Below are positions 33,602 to 42,757 of a DNA stretch of 64,000 nt, piece by piece; positions within the stretch are counted from its first letter, which is position 1, and every line of letters starts with the position of its first letter. The position numbers were made by a program, and so were the translations under genes. Below the pieces are notes generated by a model that was given only the letters and a program-made list of their open reading frames with translations, was not told where the DNA came from and did not search any database. The stretch covers positions 1 through 64,000 of the forward strand of contig JAEUNM010000108.1 in NCBI GenBank assembly GCA_016791105.1, given 5' to 3'. The stretch comes from Rhodocyclaceae bacterium. GTDB taxonomy: Bacteria > Pseudomonadota > Gammaproteobacteria > Burkholderiales > Rhodocyclaceae.

Positions 33602-36478
33602 TTAGCGCAACTGAAAAAACACCCACAGCAGCAGCATGCCCCAGATCGCGCAGGCACCGATGATAAGCATGCGCCGGCCGCGCAGGGCGGAATCCCGGCG
33701 CGTTTCCGCGGCATTACTGAATTGCGCCATCAATAATTCGGCCTGGGCCATTTTTGCCTGTTGTTCCGGGCTGAGCGTGGGCGTCAGGCCCAGCGGCGCG
33801 CCCTCCAGGACGGCTTTCGCGATGGCGTTTTCGTCGCAGCCCTGCGCTTGCAGGCGGGCGCGTAGTGAGGTGAGCAGCGGGTCCAGCGCCGCCGCCAATT
33901 CCACCCCGGCGCCCCAGGAACCGAGCGGAGGCGCCAGCAGTGGATGGGTGATCTGGAGGTGTTTCAGGCCAGCCAGCGCGCGCAGCTTGAGCATGAGCAG
34001 CAGCGCCACCGGCAGGCACTGGAATGGCCCGGGCGGGGCGATTTCGGTGTGCTCGCTACAGGCTGCTTCCAAGGCTGCGGCAACCCGGACACCATCGGCG
34101 TCGCGCCACAAATCGCCTTCCAGCAAGGCCTCGAGCGCCGGGGCAGCTTCGGCCGGGGCGGGCAGGGCGATCGTTACGTTGCAGTGCCGCGCAAGCAGAA
34201 TGAATGCCGCGCGCGCCTGTGCATCCGGCGCTGCGCGGTAGGCGTCGTCCCGCTGCCACAACGTGCACAGCATGCGGGCCAGTTGTCGTGCGGGGGCGTC
34301 GCAGCCGGCTGCGAACCCCAAAGCCACGTACAGAATGGCGGCCGGGTCGAGCGCAAACGCCGGCGCCGCAAAGCCGCGCGGTTCGCGCAACAGAAGCCGG
34401 TATAGCGCGATCATTTGCGCCATGTGCGCACAAACGTATACGAGCCGCGCACGCTCCGCCGGCAGGGCGTCGCCGTGGGCGCGGGCACGCGCCACGTCAC
34501 CCAGATACACCTCGGCTGCTGCCTGCAAATGCGCGTCCATTTCCCATTCCCAGGCGCGCGGGGGCGGGTCGACCGCATTGGTGAAACCTGCCGATCCCTG
34601 CGCACACAGTTGCGCGATGCGGGCATCGGTCATGCCGTGCGCAACATATTGTTCGATGGCTTCGAGCGCTTCCGCCAGCGCGCGGCTATGCGCATCGCTG
34701 CGCGGAGCCGCCAGGGCCGCCCGGGTATGTTCCCAATCGTCCCCGCGCGCCACACGCTCGGCCGCCATCCAGTGCGCGAGTACCGGCTCCGGCCACCAGC
34801 GCGCCGGCAACAGCATCACGCGACCCGGCGTGGCGTCACTCACCAGGATGGGGAAAAACCGCGCGCTCAAGCGCTCCGCGGGCAAATGTTTGCGTTCCAG
34901 CCAGATCGAACTTAACAGCAGACCGCTGCGCGAAATACCCTGCGGCACGGCCAGTCCGGCGGCACAGCTCAATTCGTTCTGTAGTTGTTCCGTGATCGCG
35001 GCGGCGAGCGCATCCGGCGCCGCTTCGGCGTGTACAGCGGATGCTGTGCGGCGCAGCGCCAACAGTCGGCGCGCCACCACCTGCAGTGCCGCCGGCAGCA
35101 GCCGCCCGGCCGGGTCATAGACCACAAAGCCGGGGTGGCTTTCCGCGCCGGGGTGGAACATGAGACGACTGGTCAGCACCAGATGGCCCCACACCACGCG
35201 ACCGCCCGCCAATAGCGCCGGCAGGGCGCCAAACAAGGGCGCAAATTGGGGCGCTCGTTCTGCCGCCGGGGCGTCAACTTCGGCATAAGCGTACTGATCG
35301 GCCGGCAGTTCCGACATGCAGCGCGCGATATCCAGCGCACCCAGATCCAGCGCCGCGCAGGGGTCGCAAGCCGTGCCCTGTGCCGCGGCGACCTGTTCCT
35401 GCTGGCGCCATGCAAGTTCGGCGGGGTCGGTTTCGGCGACGAAATGCCGCGCCCACAGACCGGGCTTTACACCCTCGATGCCGGCGAAAAACGCCTGCGC
35501 GAAAATTTTGGCCTGGCCCTCCTGCATCGCCGGTTGCAGCACGCGCGGCGAATGCAGCATTACAGCATCGCGGTCGGCAGCGGGGCGGCAGGGGACCGCC
35601 ACGCTCACCGCGAGGTGGGGCGCAAACCAGTGGGCCTCCAGCATTACTGCGGAACTGCGGAAGCGCGCCAGGTTGACGTGGCCGGCATGACTGGCCACCG
35701 CACCGACCCAATCCGGCTCCGGATGGGCCATGCGGGCACGGCAAGTTTCGACCGGGTCGGCGTCCAGGCGCGACGAAACACGCCGCTGGTCGCGCCGGCC
35801 AGCGGAGGTTTCGAAGCACAACTGCGGGTCTGCCGGCCGGCCTTCGGCCTGCCAGGCGAGCAAGGCATGCGCAAACTGGATGCCGGCCAGACGGCCCAGC
35901 CGCTGCAGCGCGTCGGCCGCATAGTCGGCCGGCTGTTGCGGCGATTCAGCTTGCGGTTCGGGCGCTACCAGCACCGCCGCGGCCAGCGCGCGGCGCAGGA
36001 AGGACTCTGCCGCGGCAGCCAAATCCGGCGTTTCCGTGCCGCGAAACAGGATGCCGGCGAGCGGGCGCAACGGCAGAAAAAAAGCAGAAAGTTCGCCGTC
36101 GCGCCGGAAGGTGCAGGCGAGCGAGGTGGTCATGCTGTGCGGCAGTTTGCGCACTTCGTCGGCCGGCAGCACGTCGGCCAGCTCGTCATGGTGATACCAG
36201 TCGATGCGCTGCAGGGTATGGCGCGCGATCAGCGTACCCAGGTAAAACGCCAGCAGCAACACGAAATTGCGCTGCCCCGTTTTCTCCATGAAAATGCGCG
36301 GCTCCGGCGCAAGCTCGCGGCGTATCTGCCGCAGCAGGCGGTCGATGCGCGCCAGACTGTCCGGCGAGTAATCGAGATCCGCCTGGTCCAGCGCGGCGCG
36401 AAACGCCAGACCGCCGGGCAGATCGGCGCCGGTATGGTATGCGTGCAGCCAGGACGCGGCGGTATCAGTGGCAGGCAT
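33602..36478 (-). CDS. Large Ala/Leu-rich protein of unknown function with a C-terminal membrane anchor
   Basis: Not recognised. It has 958 residues from the ATG at 36478; another in-frame start at 36544 would add 22. The body is helical, rich in Ala, Leu, Arg and Glu, with no clear catalytic motif. Near the C-terminus is MAQAELLMAQFSNAAETRRD, then one hydrophobic helix (LIIGACAIWGMLLLWVFFQL) in the last 25 residues, so the protein is probably tail-anchored with the bulk in the cytosol. It is flanked by the propeller gene downstream and the chemoreceptor gene upstream, all on one strand with 120-240-base gaps. The frame is intact over almost 3 kb with normal codon bias, so it is a real gene. 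Confidence 0.75.
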   Translation of the reverse strand: MPATDTAASWLHAYHTGADLPGGLAFRAALDQADLDYSPDSLARIDRLLRQIRRELAPEPRIFMEKTGQRNFVLLLAFYLGTLIARHTLQRIDWYHHDELADVLPADEVRKLPHSMTTSLACTFRRDGELSAFFLPLRPLAGILFRGTETPDLAAAAESFLRRALAAAVLVAPEPQAESPQQPADYAADALQRLGRLAGIQFAHALLAWQAEGRPADPQLCFETSAGRRDQRRVSSRLDADPVETCRARMAHPEPDWVGAVASHAGHVNLARFRSSAVMLEAHWFAPHLAVSVAVPCRPAADRDAVMLHSPRVLQPAMQEGQAKIFAQAFFAGIEGVKPGLWARHFVAETDPAELAWRQQEQVAAAQGTACDPCAALDLGALDIARCMSELPADQYAYAEVDAPAAERAPQFAPLFGALPALLAGGRVVWGHLVLTSRLMFHPGAESHPGFVVYDPAGRLLPAALQVVARRLLALRRTASAVHAEAAPDALAAAITEQLQNELSCAAGLAVPQGISRSGLLLSSIWLERKHLPAERLSARFFPILVSDATPGRVMLLPARWWPEPVLAHWMAAERVARGDDWEHTRAALAAPRSDAHSRALAEALEAIEQYVAHGMTDARIAQLCAQGSAGFTNAVDPPPRAWEWEMDAHLQAAAEVYLGDVARARAHGDALPAERARLVYVCAHMAQMIALYRLLLREPRGFAAPAFALDPAAILYVALGFAAGCDAPARQLARMLCTLWQRDDAYRAAPDAQARAAFILLARHCNVTIALPAPAEAAPALEALLEGDLWRDADGVRVAAALEAACSEHTEIAPPGPFQCLPVALLLMLKLRALAGLKHLQITHPLLAPPLGSWGAGVELAAALDPLLTSLRARLQAQGCDENAIAKAVLEGAPLGLTPTLSPEQQAKMAQAELLMAQFSNAAETRRDSALRGRRMLIIGACAIWGMLLLWVFFQLR

Positions 36479-36629
36479 GGCACGTATTCTGCCGGATGAA
36501 TCGCCAGGGGGCGGCCGCAATTTTGCAGCGAGGCGCGAGGACATATCGTATCTAGCAGGGAGCGGAAGCTGAGATAGGGAGCAGGGCCATTGCCGCGCAG
36601 CGTTGCTGCATGCGCTCGCTCAAGCTGCC

Positions 36630-38255
36630 TCAGCCGACGCGAAAACGACCGGCGGAAGTGTGCAGCGAGCGCGACATTTCACGCAGTGCCGACGCGGCGC
36701 TGGCCGCTTCCTGCATGGATCGGCGCACTTCTTCGGCCATGCGCGCGATATTTTCCACGTCGCGTGCGATCTGGTTGCTGGTCGTGGTCTGTTCGATCAC
36801 GGCGCCGCTGATTTCATCCACACCGCTGTTGGATCTGGCGATGGCGTCATTGGCGCCGGCAAAGCCGTCGACCACCTCATGCAAATGCTGTTCGCTCGTG
36901 GTGAGCACGCCGAAGCCCTGTTCGACCGCACGTTCCACCGACGCCGAATCCTGTTCCAGCGCCTGCGTGATGCCGTCGATCTGTTCAGCCGTATGGGCGG
37001 ACTTTTCCGCCAGTTTGCGCACCTCGTCGGCCACCACCGCGAAACCACGCCCCTGCTCGCCGGCGCGCGCGGCTTCGATCGCCGCGTTCAGCGCGAGCAG
37101 ATTGGTCTGTTCGGCAATGTCCTTCACCTCGCGCGTCATGCGGCCTATGGAGCGCGCATTGCCGACGAAAGTGGCCATGGTGTGCGTAATGCCGCCCGCG
37201 GCATCACGCGCCGAGCGCAATTCCACCGCCACCTGCTGCAAATCCGACTGCGAAGTTTGCGCCTGCAGATGGCTGTCATTGGACAGGCGGCGCACGTCTT
37301 CCGCGCTGCGCGCCACCGAAGAAACGCTTACCGCCATTTCCTCGACCGCGGCGGCTGCGGCACTGACCGACGTCGATTCGCGCTCGGAGGCCTGCGCCGC
37401 CGAGCTTACGGTGGCGGAAAGCTGATCGGCCGAACTGGCCACGCGCGAGGCGGCGCCGGTCGTTTCGCGCACCAGATTGCCCAGATCGACGCGCGTGCGT
37501 TCCGCGCTTTCCGCGATGCGACCGATTTCGTCGCGCGTCGAGCGGTTAACCGGCTGCGTGAAATCGCCCGCCGCGAGGCGTTCCAGATCCTGCGCGAGGC
37601 GCGCCGCCGGCTGCACGATGCGCGACTGCACCAGAATGCGGAACAGCACGAAACCCAGCGCGATGGCGGCCGCGATCACCGCCACGCTGGTCAGCAAGGC
37701 TTGGCGCGCCGCCACGGCCGCCTCTTTGGCCGCGACGTCCGCCAGCCGGCTCACTTCCGCACCCAGCTGGCTCAGGATGTCGGTCGGGGCGCGGTCCATG
37801 CCCTTGACCGCGCGGTCGCCGGCCTTGGGATCAAAATTCGCATCCTGGAACGCTGCCAGTCCTTTGCGGTAGGACTGGCTCATGTCGCGGTGGGCCGTCA
37901 GGAACTGTTCCAGCAACTGGCGCGGCTTGCCGTCCGCCAATTTCGCCATCAGTTCGGCCGCCTGCTCCCGCACCAGACCTTCCTGTTTTTCGAACTGGCC
38001 CCAGTATTTTTCCCGCGCCGCCGGGTCGTAGCCGCGCAGCAGCACGTCTTTCCACTCCTGCACCTGCTTTTTGAAATCGAGCTGTATCTGATGCGCCATA
38101 CGCCGCTCGGACACGCGGCCCATCACGTCGCGGTCGAAATGCTCGATGCTGTTCCAGCACAGCCACATGCCGCCCATTGCGGCGGCCACGATCAGTGCCA
38201 CGCCGGCTGCCCAGCACCCCAGCAACAATGTTTTAAGTGATGATGTGGTTTCCAC
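36630..38255 (-). CDS. Methyl-accepting chemotaxis protein
   Basis: A 541-residue chemoreceptor. Helix 1 (LLLGCWAAGVALIVAAAMG) leads to a periplasmic four-helix-bundle-like region (about 35-175, with DFKKQVQEWKDVLLRGYDP as in many nitrate/HBM-type receptors), then helix 2 (about 185-210) and a HAMP domain (RLAQDLERLAAGDFTQPV). The signalling hairpin is EQTNLLALNAAIEAARAGE, then FAVVADEVRKLAEKS. No C-terminal methylation-tether pentapeptide is seen. The GTG at 38255 was chosen because a GGGGGG ribosome site precedes it and the longer frame adds no membrane sequence. Confidence 0.92.
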   Translation of the reverse strand: METTSSLKTLLLGCWAAGVALIVAAAMGGMWLCWNSIEHFDRDVMGRVSERRMAHQIQLDFKKQVQEWKDVLLRGYDPAAREKYWGQFEKQEGLVREQAAELMAKLADGKPRQLLEQFLTAHRDMSQSYRKGLAAFQDANFDPKAGDRAVKGMDRAPTDILSQLGAEVSRLADVAAKEAAVAARQALLTSVAVIAAAIALGFVLFRILVQSRIVQPAARLAQDLERLAAGDFTQPVNRSTRDEIGRIAESAERTRVDLGNLVRETTGAASRVASSADQLSATVSSAAQASERESTSVSAAAAAVEEMAVSVSSVARSAEDVRRLSNDSHLQAQTSQSDLQQVAVELRSARDAAGGITHTMATFVGNARSIGRMTREVKDIAEQTNLLALNAAIEAARAGEQGRGFAVVADEVRKLAEKSAHTAEQIDGITQALEQDSASVERAVEQGFGVLTTSEQHLHEVVDGFAGANDAIARSNSGVDEISGAVIEQTTTSNQIARDVENIARMAEEVRRSMQEAASAASALREMSRSLHTSAGRFRVG

Positions 38256-38697
38256 TTCCAGCCCCCCAAGCGGCGCGACCCGGCGCCCCAAACGTACCGC
38301 GGCGCAGAACGCCTGCGCCGACCAGAGGGCTTACGACCCGGCAGCGGCACCCTTTAGCGATGCCTGGGAAATTTGTGCGGCGGGAACCCGCCGGCATCTG
38401 CAGATTGGGGACGCGAACGCGAACGCGAACGCGAACGCGAAAGCGAAAGCGAAAGCGAACGCGGACGCGCCCGGATTGCGCTGCCGAACACAGGAAATTT
38501 GCCGTCTCGGGGCAGGCATTTGCGCGCGGACGCCAATTTCGCGGCAGCGCTCGGCAACAAAACATCCTACGCAAAGGTGCCAATCGGCTCGGCAACAATA
38601 CCGAGCCCCGCTTGAGCCAGGTCTGCCCATAGCCCGGGAACAGCTGCCGTCGCCGCGTATAATCTGCGGCTTTTCATCAAGCCGGGGGCAATCCTGG
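38256..38697. promoter_or_regulatory. Divergent region with a hexanucleotide tandem repeat
   Basis: About 442 bases between the chemoreceptor and the first glycosyltransferase gene of the glycan cluster. It contains a run of GCGAAC/GCGAAA repeats at 38413-38466. A frame through the repeat (Asn-Ala/Lys-Ala stretches) is open upstream of the glycosyltransferase start, but it overlaps the chemoreceptor gene and is not credible as protein. Promoters for both flanking genes must be here. Confidence 0.5.
38413..38466. repeat. Hexanucleotide tandem repeat (GCGAAM, 9 units)
   Basis: Four GCGAAC units, three GCGAAA, one GCGAAC and one degenerate GCGGAC follow each other without a break. The tract lies in the promoter region of the glycan cluster, about 230 bases upstream of the first gene. 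Simple repeats in such places can change copy number and alter promoter spacing. Confidence 0.9.
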
Positions 38698-39876
38698 ATG
38701 CGCCAGATGCCGCTAGATGCCGGCCGCGATCTTAGGCGCTTGCCCGACGCTGTTCCGCTGGACCTCGTACGGCGTGTGCTGGTCGTCAATTTGCGCCACC
38801 ACGGCGATGTGCTGCTTTGCAGTCCGCTGCTCACGGTGCTGAAAAATCACGTGCCTGAGTGCGAGGTCGATGCACTCGTCTATGCCGACACTGCGCCCAT
38901 GCTGAGCTTGCATCCCGCGCTCGCCCAACTACATCGCATCGATCGGGGCTGGAAGGGGCTCGGACCTCTCGCCCAGCTGCGCTCGGAATGGCGGCTCTTG
39001 TCCAGTTTGCGCGCGCGCCGCTACGATTTGCTGATCGCGCTTACTCCACATCGCCGTGCGCAGTGGCTTGCGCGTCTACTCAAGCCGCGGTGGTCGGTCG
39101 CGCCGCAACATGCGGGTGGCGGCAAGAGCTGGAAAAGAAGCTTTACGCATCTCGTTGCACGGCCGATTGCAACCTGGCGCCACACGGTGGAATGCTATCT
39201 GGATGCGCTGCGCCGTATCGGCTGCCAGCCGTCGCCGCATGAACGCAGTCTATGCCTGGTGCCGGGCGCCGAAGCCGAAGGGCGCATCCTGGAAATGCTG
39301 GCCGAACACCGTTTGAAGGAGCGCGGCTACATTCACGTGCATCCCGGCTCGCGCTGGCAATTCAAGTGCTGGCCGGCTGCCAAGGTGGCCGAACTGATAG
39401 ACCGCTTGCATGCGCTGGGCTGGACTAGCGTGCTCACCGCCGCACCCGACGCTGCCGAAGCCGCGATGATTGCGCAAATACGCGCTGCAGTGCATGTACC
39501 GGTGGTGGATTTGTCCGGCCGTCTCACGCTCAAGGAACTGGCCGCGCTTAGTGCGCGCGCACGCCTGTTCGTGGGCGTCGATTCCGCCCCCATGCATATC
39601 GCCGCGGCCGTCGATACGCCGCTGGTGGCGCTATTTGGGCCGTCCGGCGCGCGCCAGTGGGGGCCATGGCACGTGCGCGCGCAGGTGGTGGCGGACGAAC
39701 GTCATCAGTGCGTGCCCTGCGGGCGCGATGGCTGCGCCGGTAGCAAACGCTCGGAATGTCTGGAATCCCTCCCCGTGGCGCGCGTGATGGAGGCCGTCCA
39801 GCTGTTGTTGGATGACCAGGCTACGCCACCCCCGGCCTGGATTGCGCATCTGGACGGCGAGGATCTCCGTGCATGA
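38698..39876 (+). CDS. Family 9 glycosyltransferase (heptosyltransferase-like)
   Basis: A 392-residue GT9 enzyme of the WaaQ/RfaQ type, which transfers heptose or a similar sugar to the LPS core. The N-terminal domain is VLVVNLRHHGDVLLCSPL. The nucleotide-sugar domain has HVHPGSRWQFKCWPAAK and FVGVDSAPMHIAAAVDTP followed by ALFGPSG. The sugar actually transferred is inferred from family only. The ATG at 38698 is preferred to the open upstream frame, which is repeat-derived. First gene of the glycan cluster; its last four bases overlap the msbA start. Confidence 0.88.
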   Translation: MRQMPLDAGRDLRRLPDAVPLDLVRRVLVVNLRHHGDVLLCSPLLTVLKNHVPECEVDALVYADTAPMLSLHPALAQLHRIDRGWKGLGPLAQLRSEWRLLSSLRARRYDLLIALTPHRRAQWLARLLKPRWSVAPQHAGGGKSWKRSFTHLVARPIATWRHTVECYLDALRRIGCQPSPHERSLCLVPGAEAEGRILEMLAEHRLKERGYIHVHPGSRWQFKCWPAAKVAELIDRLHALGWTSVLTAAPDAAEAAMIAQIRAAVHVPVVDLSGRLTLKELAALSARARLFVGVDSAPMHIAAAVDTPLVALFGPSGARQWGPWHVRAQVVADERHQCVPCGRDGCAGSKRSECLESLPVARVMEAVQLLLDDQATPPPAWIAHLDGEDLRA

Positions 39877-41648
39877 CACGCGGGTCGAATTCGCGTCAGA
39901 CCTATCTGCGCCTGCTTGGCCACGTGCGTCCTTACTGGCGGATTTTTCTGCTTGCCGTACTTGGCATGGCAGCCACTGCCGCCACCGAGCCCATGTTGCC
40001 GGCCTTGCTCAAATCGCTATTCGACAGCGGCTTCGGCAATGCTGGCAGCCATCCCGTTTGGTACTTCCCGGCTCTACTGATCGGAATTTTCCTGTTGCGC
40101 GGCGTGGTTGGCTTCGTGGCCGATTATTCGATGGCCTGGATCAACAATCGGCTGGTGGCCGACCTGCGTAATCTCATGTTCCGCAATTTGGTGTCCTTGC
40201 CCACCGATTTCTATGACGCGCGCAGTTCCGGCTCGCTCATGTCGAAATTGCTGTACGACGTTGCGGGCGTGACTCAGGCCGCCACGACGGTGCTCACGAT
40301 TGCGGTACGCGACACCGTTACCGTGGCCGGGCTGCTCGGCTGGCTGCTGTACCTGAACTGGAAACTTACGCTGATCGCCTTTGCCGTCGGGCCGCTGATC
40401 GGGCTGGTCGTGCGTGCGTTCGGTGGGCGCCTGCGCCGGCTAACGCGCGAGGCGCAGGATTCCATGGGGCGTATCAACGACGAATTGAGCCAGGCCATAC
40501 GCGCCCACCGCGTGATCAAGATTTTTCAGGGTCAGGAATATGAAGTGGCGCGCTTTGACGCCACCAATCGCCTGCAGCGCGGGCTCGCCATGCGGCAGAC
40601 CGTGGCATCGGCCGGGCAGGGGCCTTTCGTGCAATTGCTGGCTGCGCTGGCGCTGGCGCTCATCATAGGCATTGCCCTGCGCCAGTCCGCGGCAGATCAG
40701 ACGACGGTGGGCAGTTTCGTCGGCTTCATTACCGCGATGCTCATGCTGCTCGCTCCCACCAAGCGCCTGACTGACATCAACGCGCCGCTGCAGCGCGGAC
40801 TGGCGGCCGCGGAAAGCGTGTTCAATTTTCTCGACGAGTCAATCGAAAACGAAGCCGGCGAACCGGCGCCAGCCGTGAGCAGCGCGCATATCCGCTTTGA
40901 AGGCGTATGCCTGCGCTATGCGAACGCCACGCGCGATGCGCTCATCGACATCGATCTGGACATACCGGCCGGCAGCACGGTGGCGCTGGTGGGTGGATCG
41001 GGCGGCGGCAAAACCACACTGGCAAGCTTGTTGCCGCGCTTCTATCTGCCCACGCGCGGGCGCATCCTGATCGACGGCGTCGATGCCGCCAGCCTGCGCC
41101 TCACGGACCTGCGCACGCACATCGCGCTGGTGAGCCAGGACGTGCAACTGTTCAACGATAGCGTGAAGGCAAACATAGCCTATGGCGCCATGGCCGGCGC
41201 TACCGATGCAGCCGTGCGCGACGCCGCGCGCGCTGCGCACGCGCTTGAATTTATCGAGGCGCTGCCGCAGGGTTTCGACACCCGGATCGGCGAAAATGGC
41301 AACCGCCTGTCGGGCGGGCAGCGGCAGCGCCTGGCAATAGCACGCGCGCTGCTCAAAAATGCGCCCATCCTGGTCCTCGACGAAGCAACTTCGGCGCTCG
41401 ATACGGAAAGCGAGCGTGCCGTGCAGGCGGCACTGGAAACCCTGATGCAGGGACGCACCACGCTGGTGATTGCGCACCGCCTGTCCACGATAGAGCGCGC
41501 CGATAGCATCGTCGTGCTCGACCAAGGGCGCATCATCGAGCAGGGCCGCCATGCGGAACTGCTCGAACTGGGCGGCCAGTACGCCAAACTATGGTCGCTC
41601 GCCAACAGCCAGAGCCTGTCCGGGCAAATTCCCGACGCATTCGATTGA
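39873..41648 (+). CDS. msbA: Lipid A export ATP-binding/permease protein MsbA
   Basis: A 591-residue half-transporter that flips lipid A-core to the periplasmic leaflet. Six membrane helices (about 25-310) precede the ATPase: Walker A GGSGGGKTTL, signature LSGGQRQRLAIARA and Walker B VLDEATSALD. The N-terminal ...YLRLLGHVRPYWRIF and LPTDFYDARSSGSLMSKL motifs are typical of MsbA. The start ATGA overlaps the stop of the preceding GT9 gene. Presence in a core-glycan cluster fits the call. Confidence 0.93.
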   Translation: MTRGSNSRQTYLRLLGHVRPYWRIFLLAVLGMAATAATEPMLPALLKSLFDSGFGNAGSHPVWYFPALLIGIFLLRGVVGFVADYSMAWINNRLVADLRNLMFRNLVSLPTDFYDARSSGSLMSKLLYDVAGVTQAATTVLTIAVRDTVTVAGLLGWLLYLNWKLTLIAFAVGPLIGLVVRAFGGRLRRLTREAQDSMGRINDELSQAIRAHRVIKIFQGQEYEVARFDATNRLQRGLAMRQTVASAGQGPFVQLLAALALALIIGIALRQSAADQTTVGSFVGFITAMLMLLAPTKRLTDINAPLQRGLAAAESVFNFLDESIENEAGEPAPAVSSAHIRFEGVCLRYANATRDALIDIDLDIPAGSTVALVGGSGGGKTTLASLLPRFYLPTRGRILIDGVDAASLRLTDLRTHIALVSQDVQLFNDSVKANIAYGAMAGATDAAVRDAARAAHALEFIEALPQGFDTRIGENGNRLSGGQRQRLAIARALLKNAPILVLDEATSALDTESERAVQAALETLMQGRTTLVIAHRLSTIERADSIVVLDQGRIIEQGRHAELLELGGQYAKLWSLANSQSLSGQIPDAFD

Positions 41649-41653
41649 TCGCC

Positions 41654-42757
41654 ATGGCAAATCCGCAATTGCACATCCTGCATACCGAAGCATCCTGCGG
41701 CTGGGGCGGCCAGGAAATACGCATACTCGAAGAAATGCGCGGCATGCAGGAACGCGGCCACCAGGTCAGACTGGTGTGCCCGGCCGAGGCACACATATAC
41801 CGCCGCGCGCAGGAACGCGGCCTCACCGTCACGGCACTGCCCATAGCGCGTAAGCGCTTGCCAGGCATGCTCGCGCTGCGCGCCTGGCTCAAGGCGCAAG
41901 CCGTGGACGTGATCAATACCCACAGTTCGACCGATTCCTGGCTTGCCGCGCTGGCCTGCGCGAGCATGCCGGGCGCGCCCGCGATCGTGCGCACGCGCCA
42001 CATTTCGGCGCCCATCCGGGATAATCGGGCCTCGCGCTGGCTATACGGGCGGGCCACCTCCCATGTGGTGACCACCGGGGAGAAATTGCGCGAAACCCTC
42101 ATCCATGAAAATGGCCTGTCCGAGGACCACGTGACTTCCGTCCCGACCGGCATAGACACGGAACGCTTTGCGCCCGGCGACGGCGCCGCTGCGCGGCGCG
42201 CGCTGGGCCTCGATCCCGACTGCCGCTGGATAGGCATAGTCGCGACCTTGCGCAGCTGGAAAGGCCATCTTTACCTGCTCGACGCGCTGGCCGCGCTTGC
42301 GCGCAGCGATGTTCGCCTGCTCATCGTCGGCGAAGGCCCGATGCGCGAAAATATTGAAGCGCATGTTGCCAAACTGGGCCTCGCGAAACAGGTACTGTTG
42401 GCCGGCGAACAACGCAACCCGGAACACTGGATGCGCGCCTGCGACGTATTTTGTTTGCCGTCCTATGCCAATGAAGGCGTGCCGCAGGCCTTGATGCAGG
42501 CGATGCTGTGCGGTCTGCCCGTGATCAGCACGCCGGTCGGTGCAATTGCCGAAATCGTGGCCGACGGCGCCACCGGCGTGCTGGTAGAACCGCGCAACGC
42601 GGCTGCCCTGGCGGCAGCCATCGCGCGCCTGCTCGACGATGACCGGCTCGCCCGCAGCATGGGGGCCGCCGCACGCGCGGCGGGCGAGGGACGGTTTTCA
42701 TTCGGCCTGATGATAGACCGCATGGAAGCGATTTTTCGGGCGGCAGCGCGGCGATGA
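41654..42757 (+). CDS. Family 4 glycosyltransferase
   Basis: A 367-residue GT4 (GT-B fold) enzyme. The acceptor domain starts HILHTEASCGWGGQEIRILE, which is common in LPS-core glucosyl/galactosyltransferases. The donor domain has GIVATLRSWKGHLYLLDAL, VGEGPMRENIE and the E-x7-E motif ANEGVPQALMQAMLCGLPV. The donor sugar is not determined by sequence. The start is ATG at 41654, just after msbA; its end overlaps the next GT9 gene (ATGA). Confidence 0.88.
   Translation: MANPQLHILHTEASCGWGGQEIRILEEMRGMQERGHQVRLVCPAEAHIYRRAQERGLTVTALPIARKRLPGMLALRAWLKAQAVDVINTHSSTDSWLAALACASMPGAPAIVRTRHISAPIRDNRASRWLYGRATSHVVTTGEKLRETLIHENGLSEDHVTSVPTGIDTERFAPGDGAAARRALGLDPDCRWIGIVATLRSWKGHLYLLDALAALARSDVRLLIVGEGPMRENIEAHVAKLGLAKQVLLAGEQRNPEHWMRACDVFCLPSYANEGVPQALMQAMLCGLPVISTPVGAIAEIVADGATGVLVEPRNAAALAAAIARLLDDDRLARSMGAAARAAGEGRFSFGLMIDRMEAIFRAAARR

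Noticed and set aside
35246..38240. Long plus-strand open frames (417 and 545 codons) opposite the unknown large protein and the chemoreceptor
   Set aside because: They are Arg/His/Gly-rich antisense frames; the minus-strand proteins have normal composition and, for the chemoreceptor, unmistakable domains.
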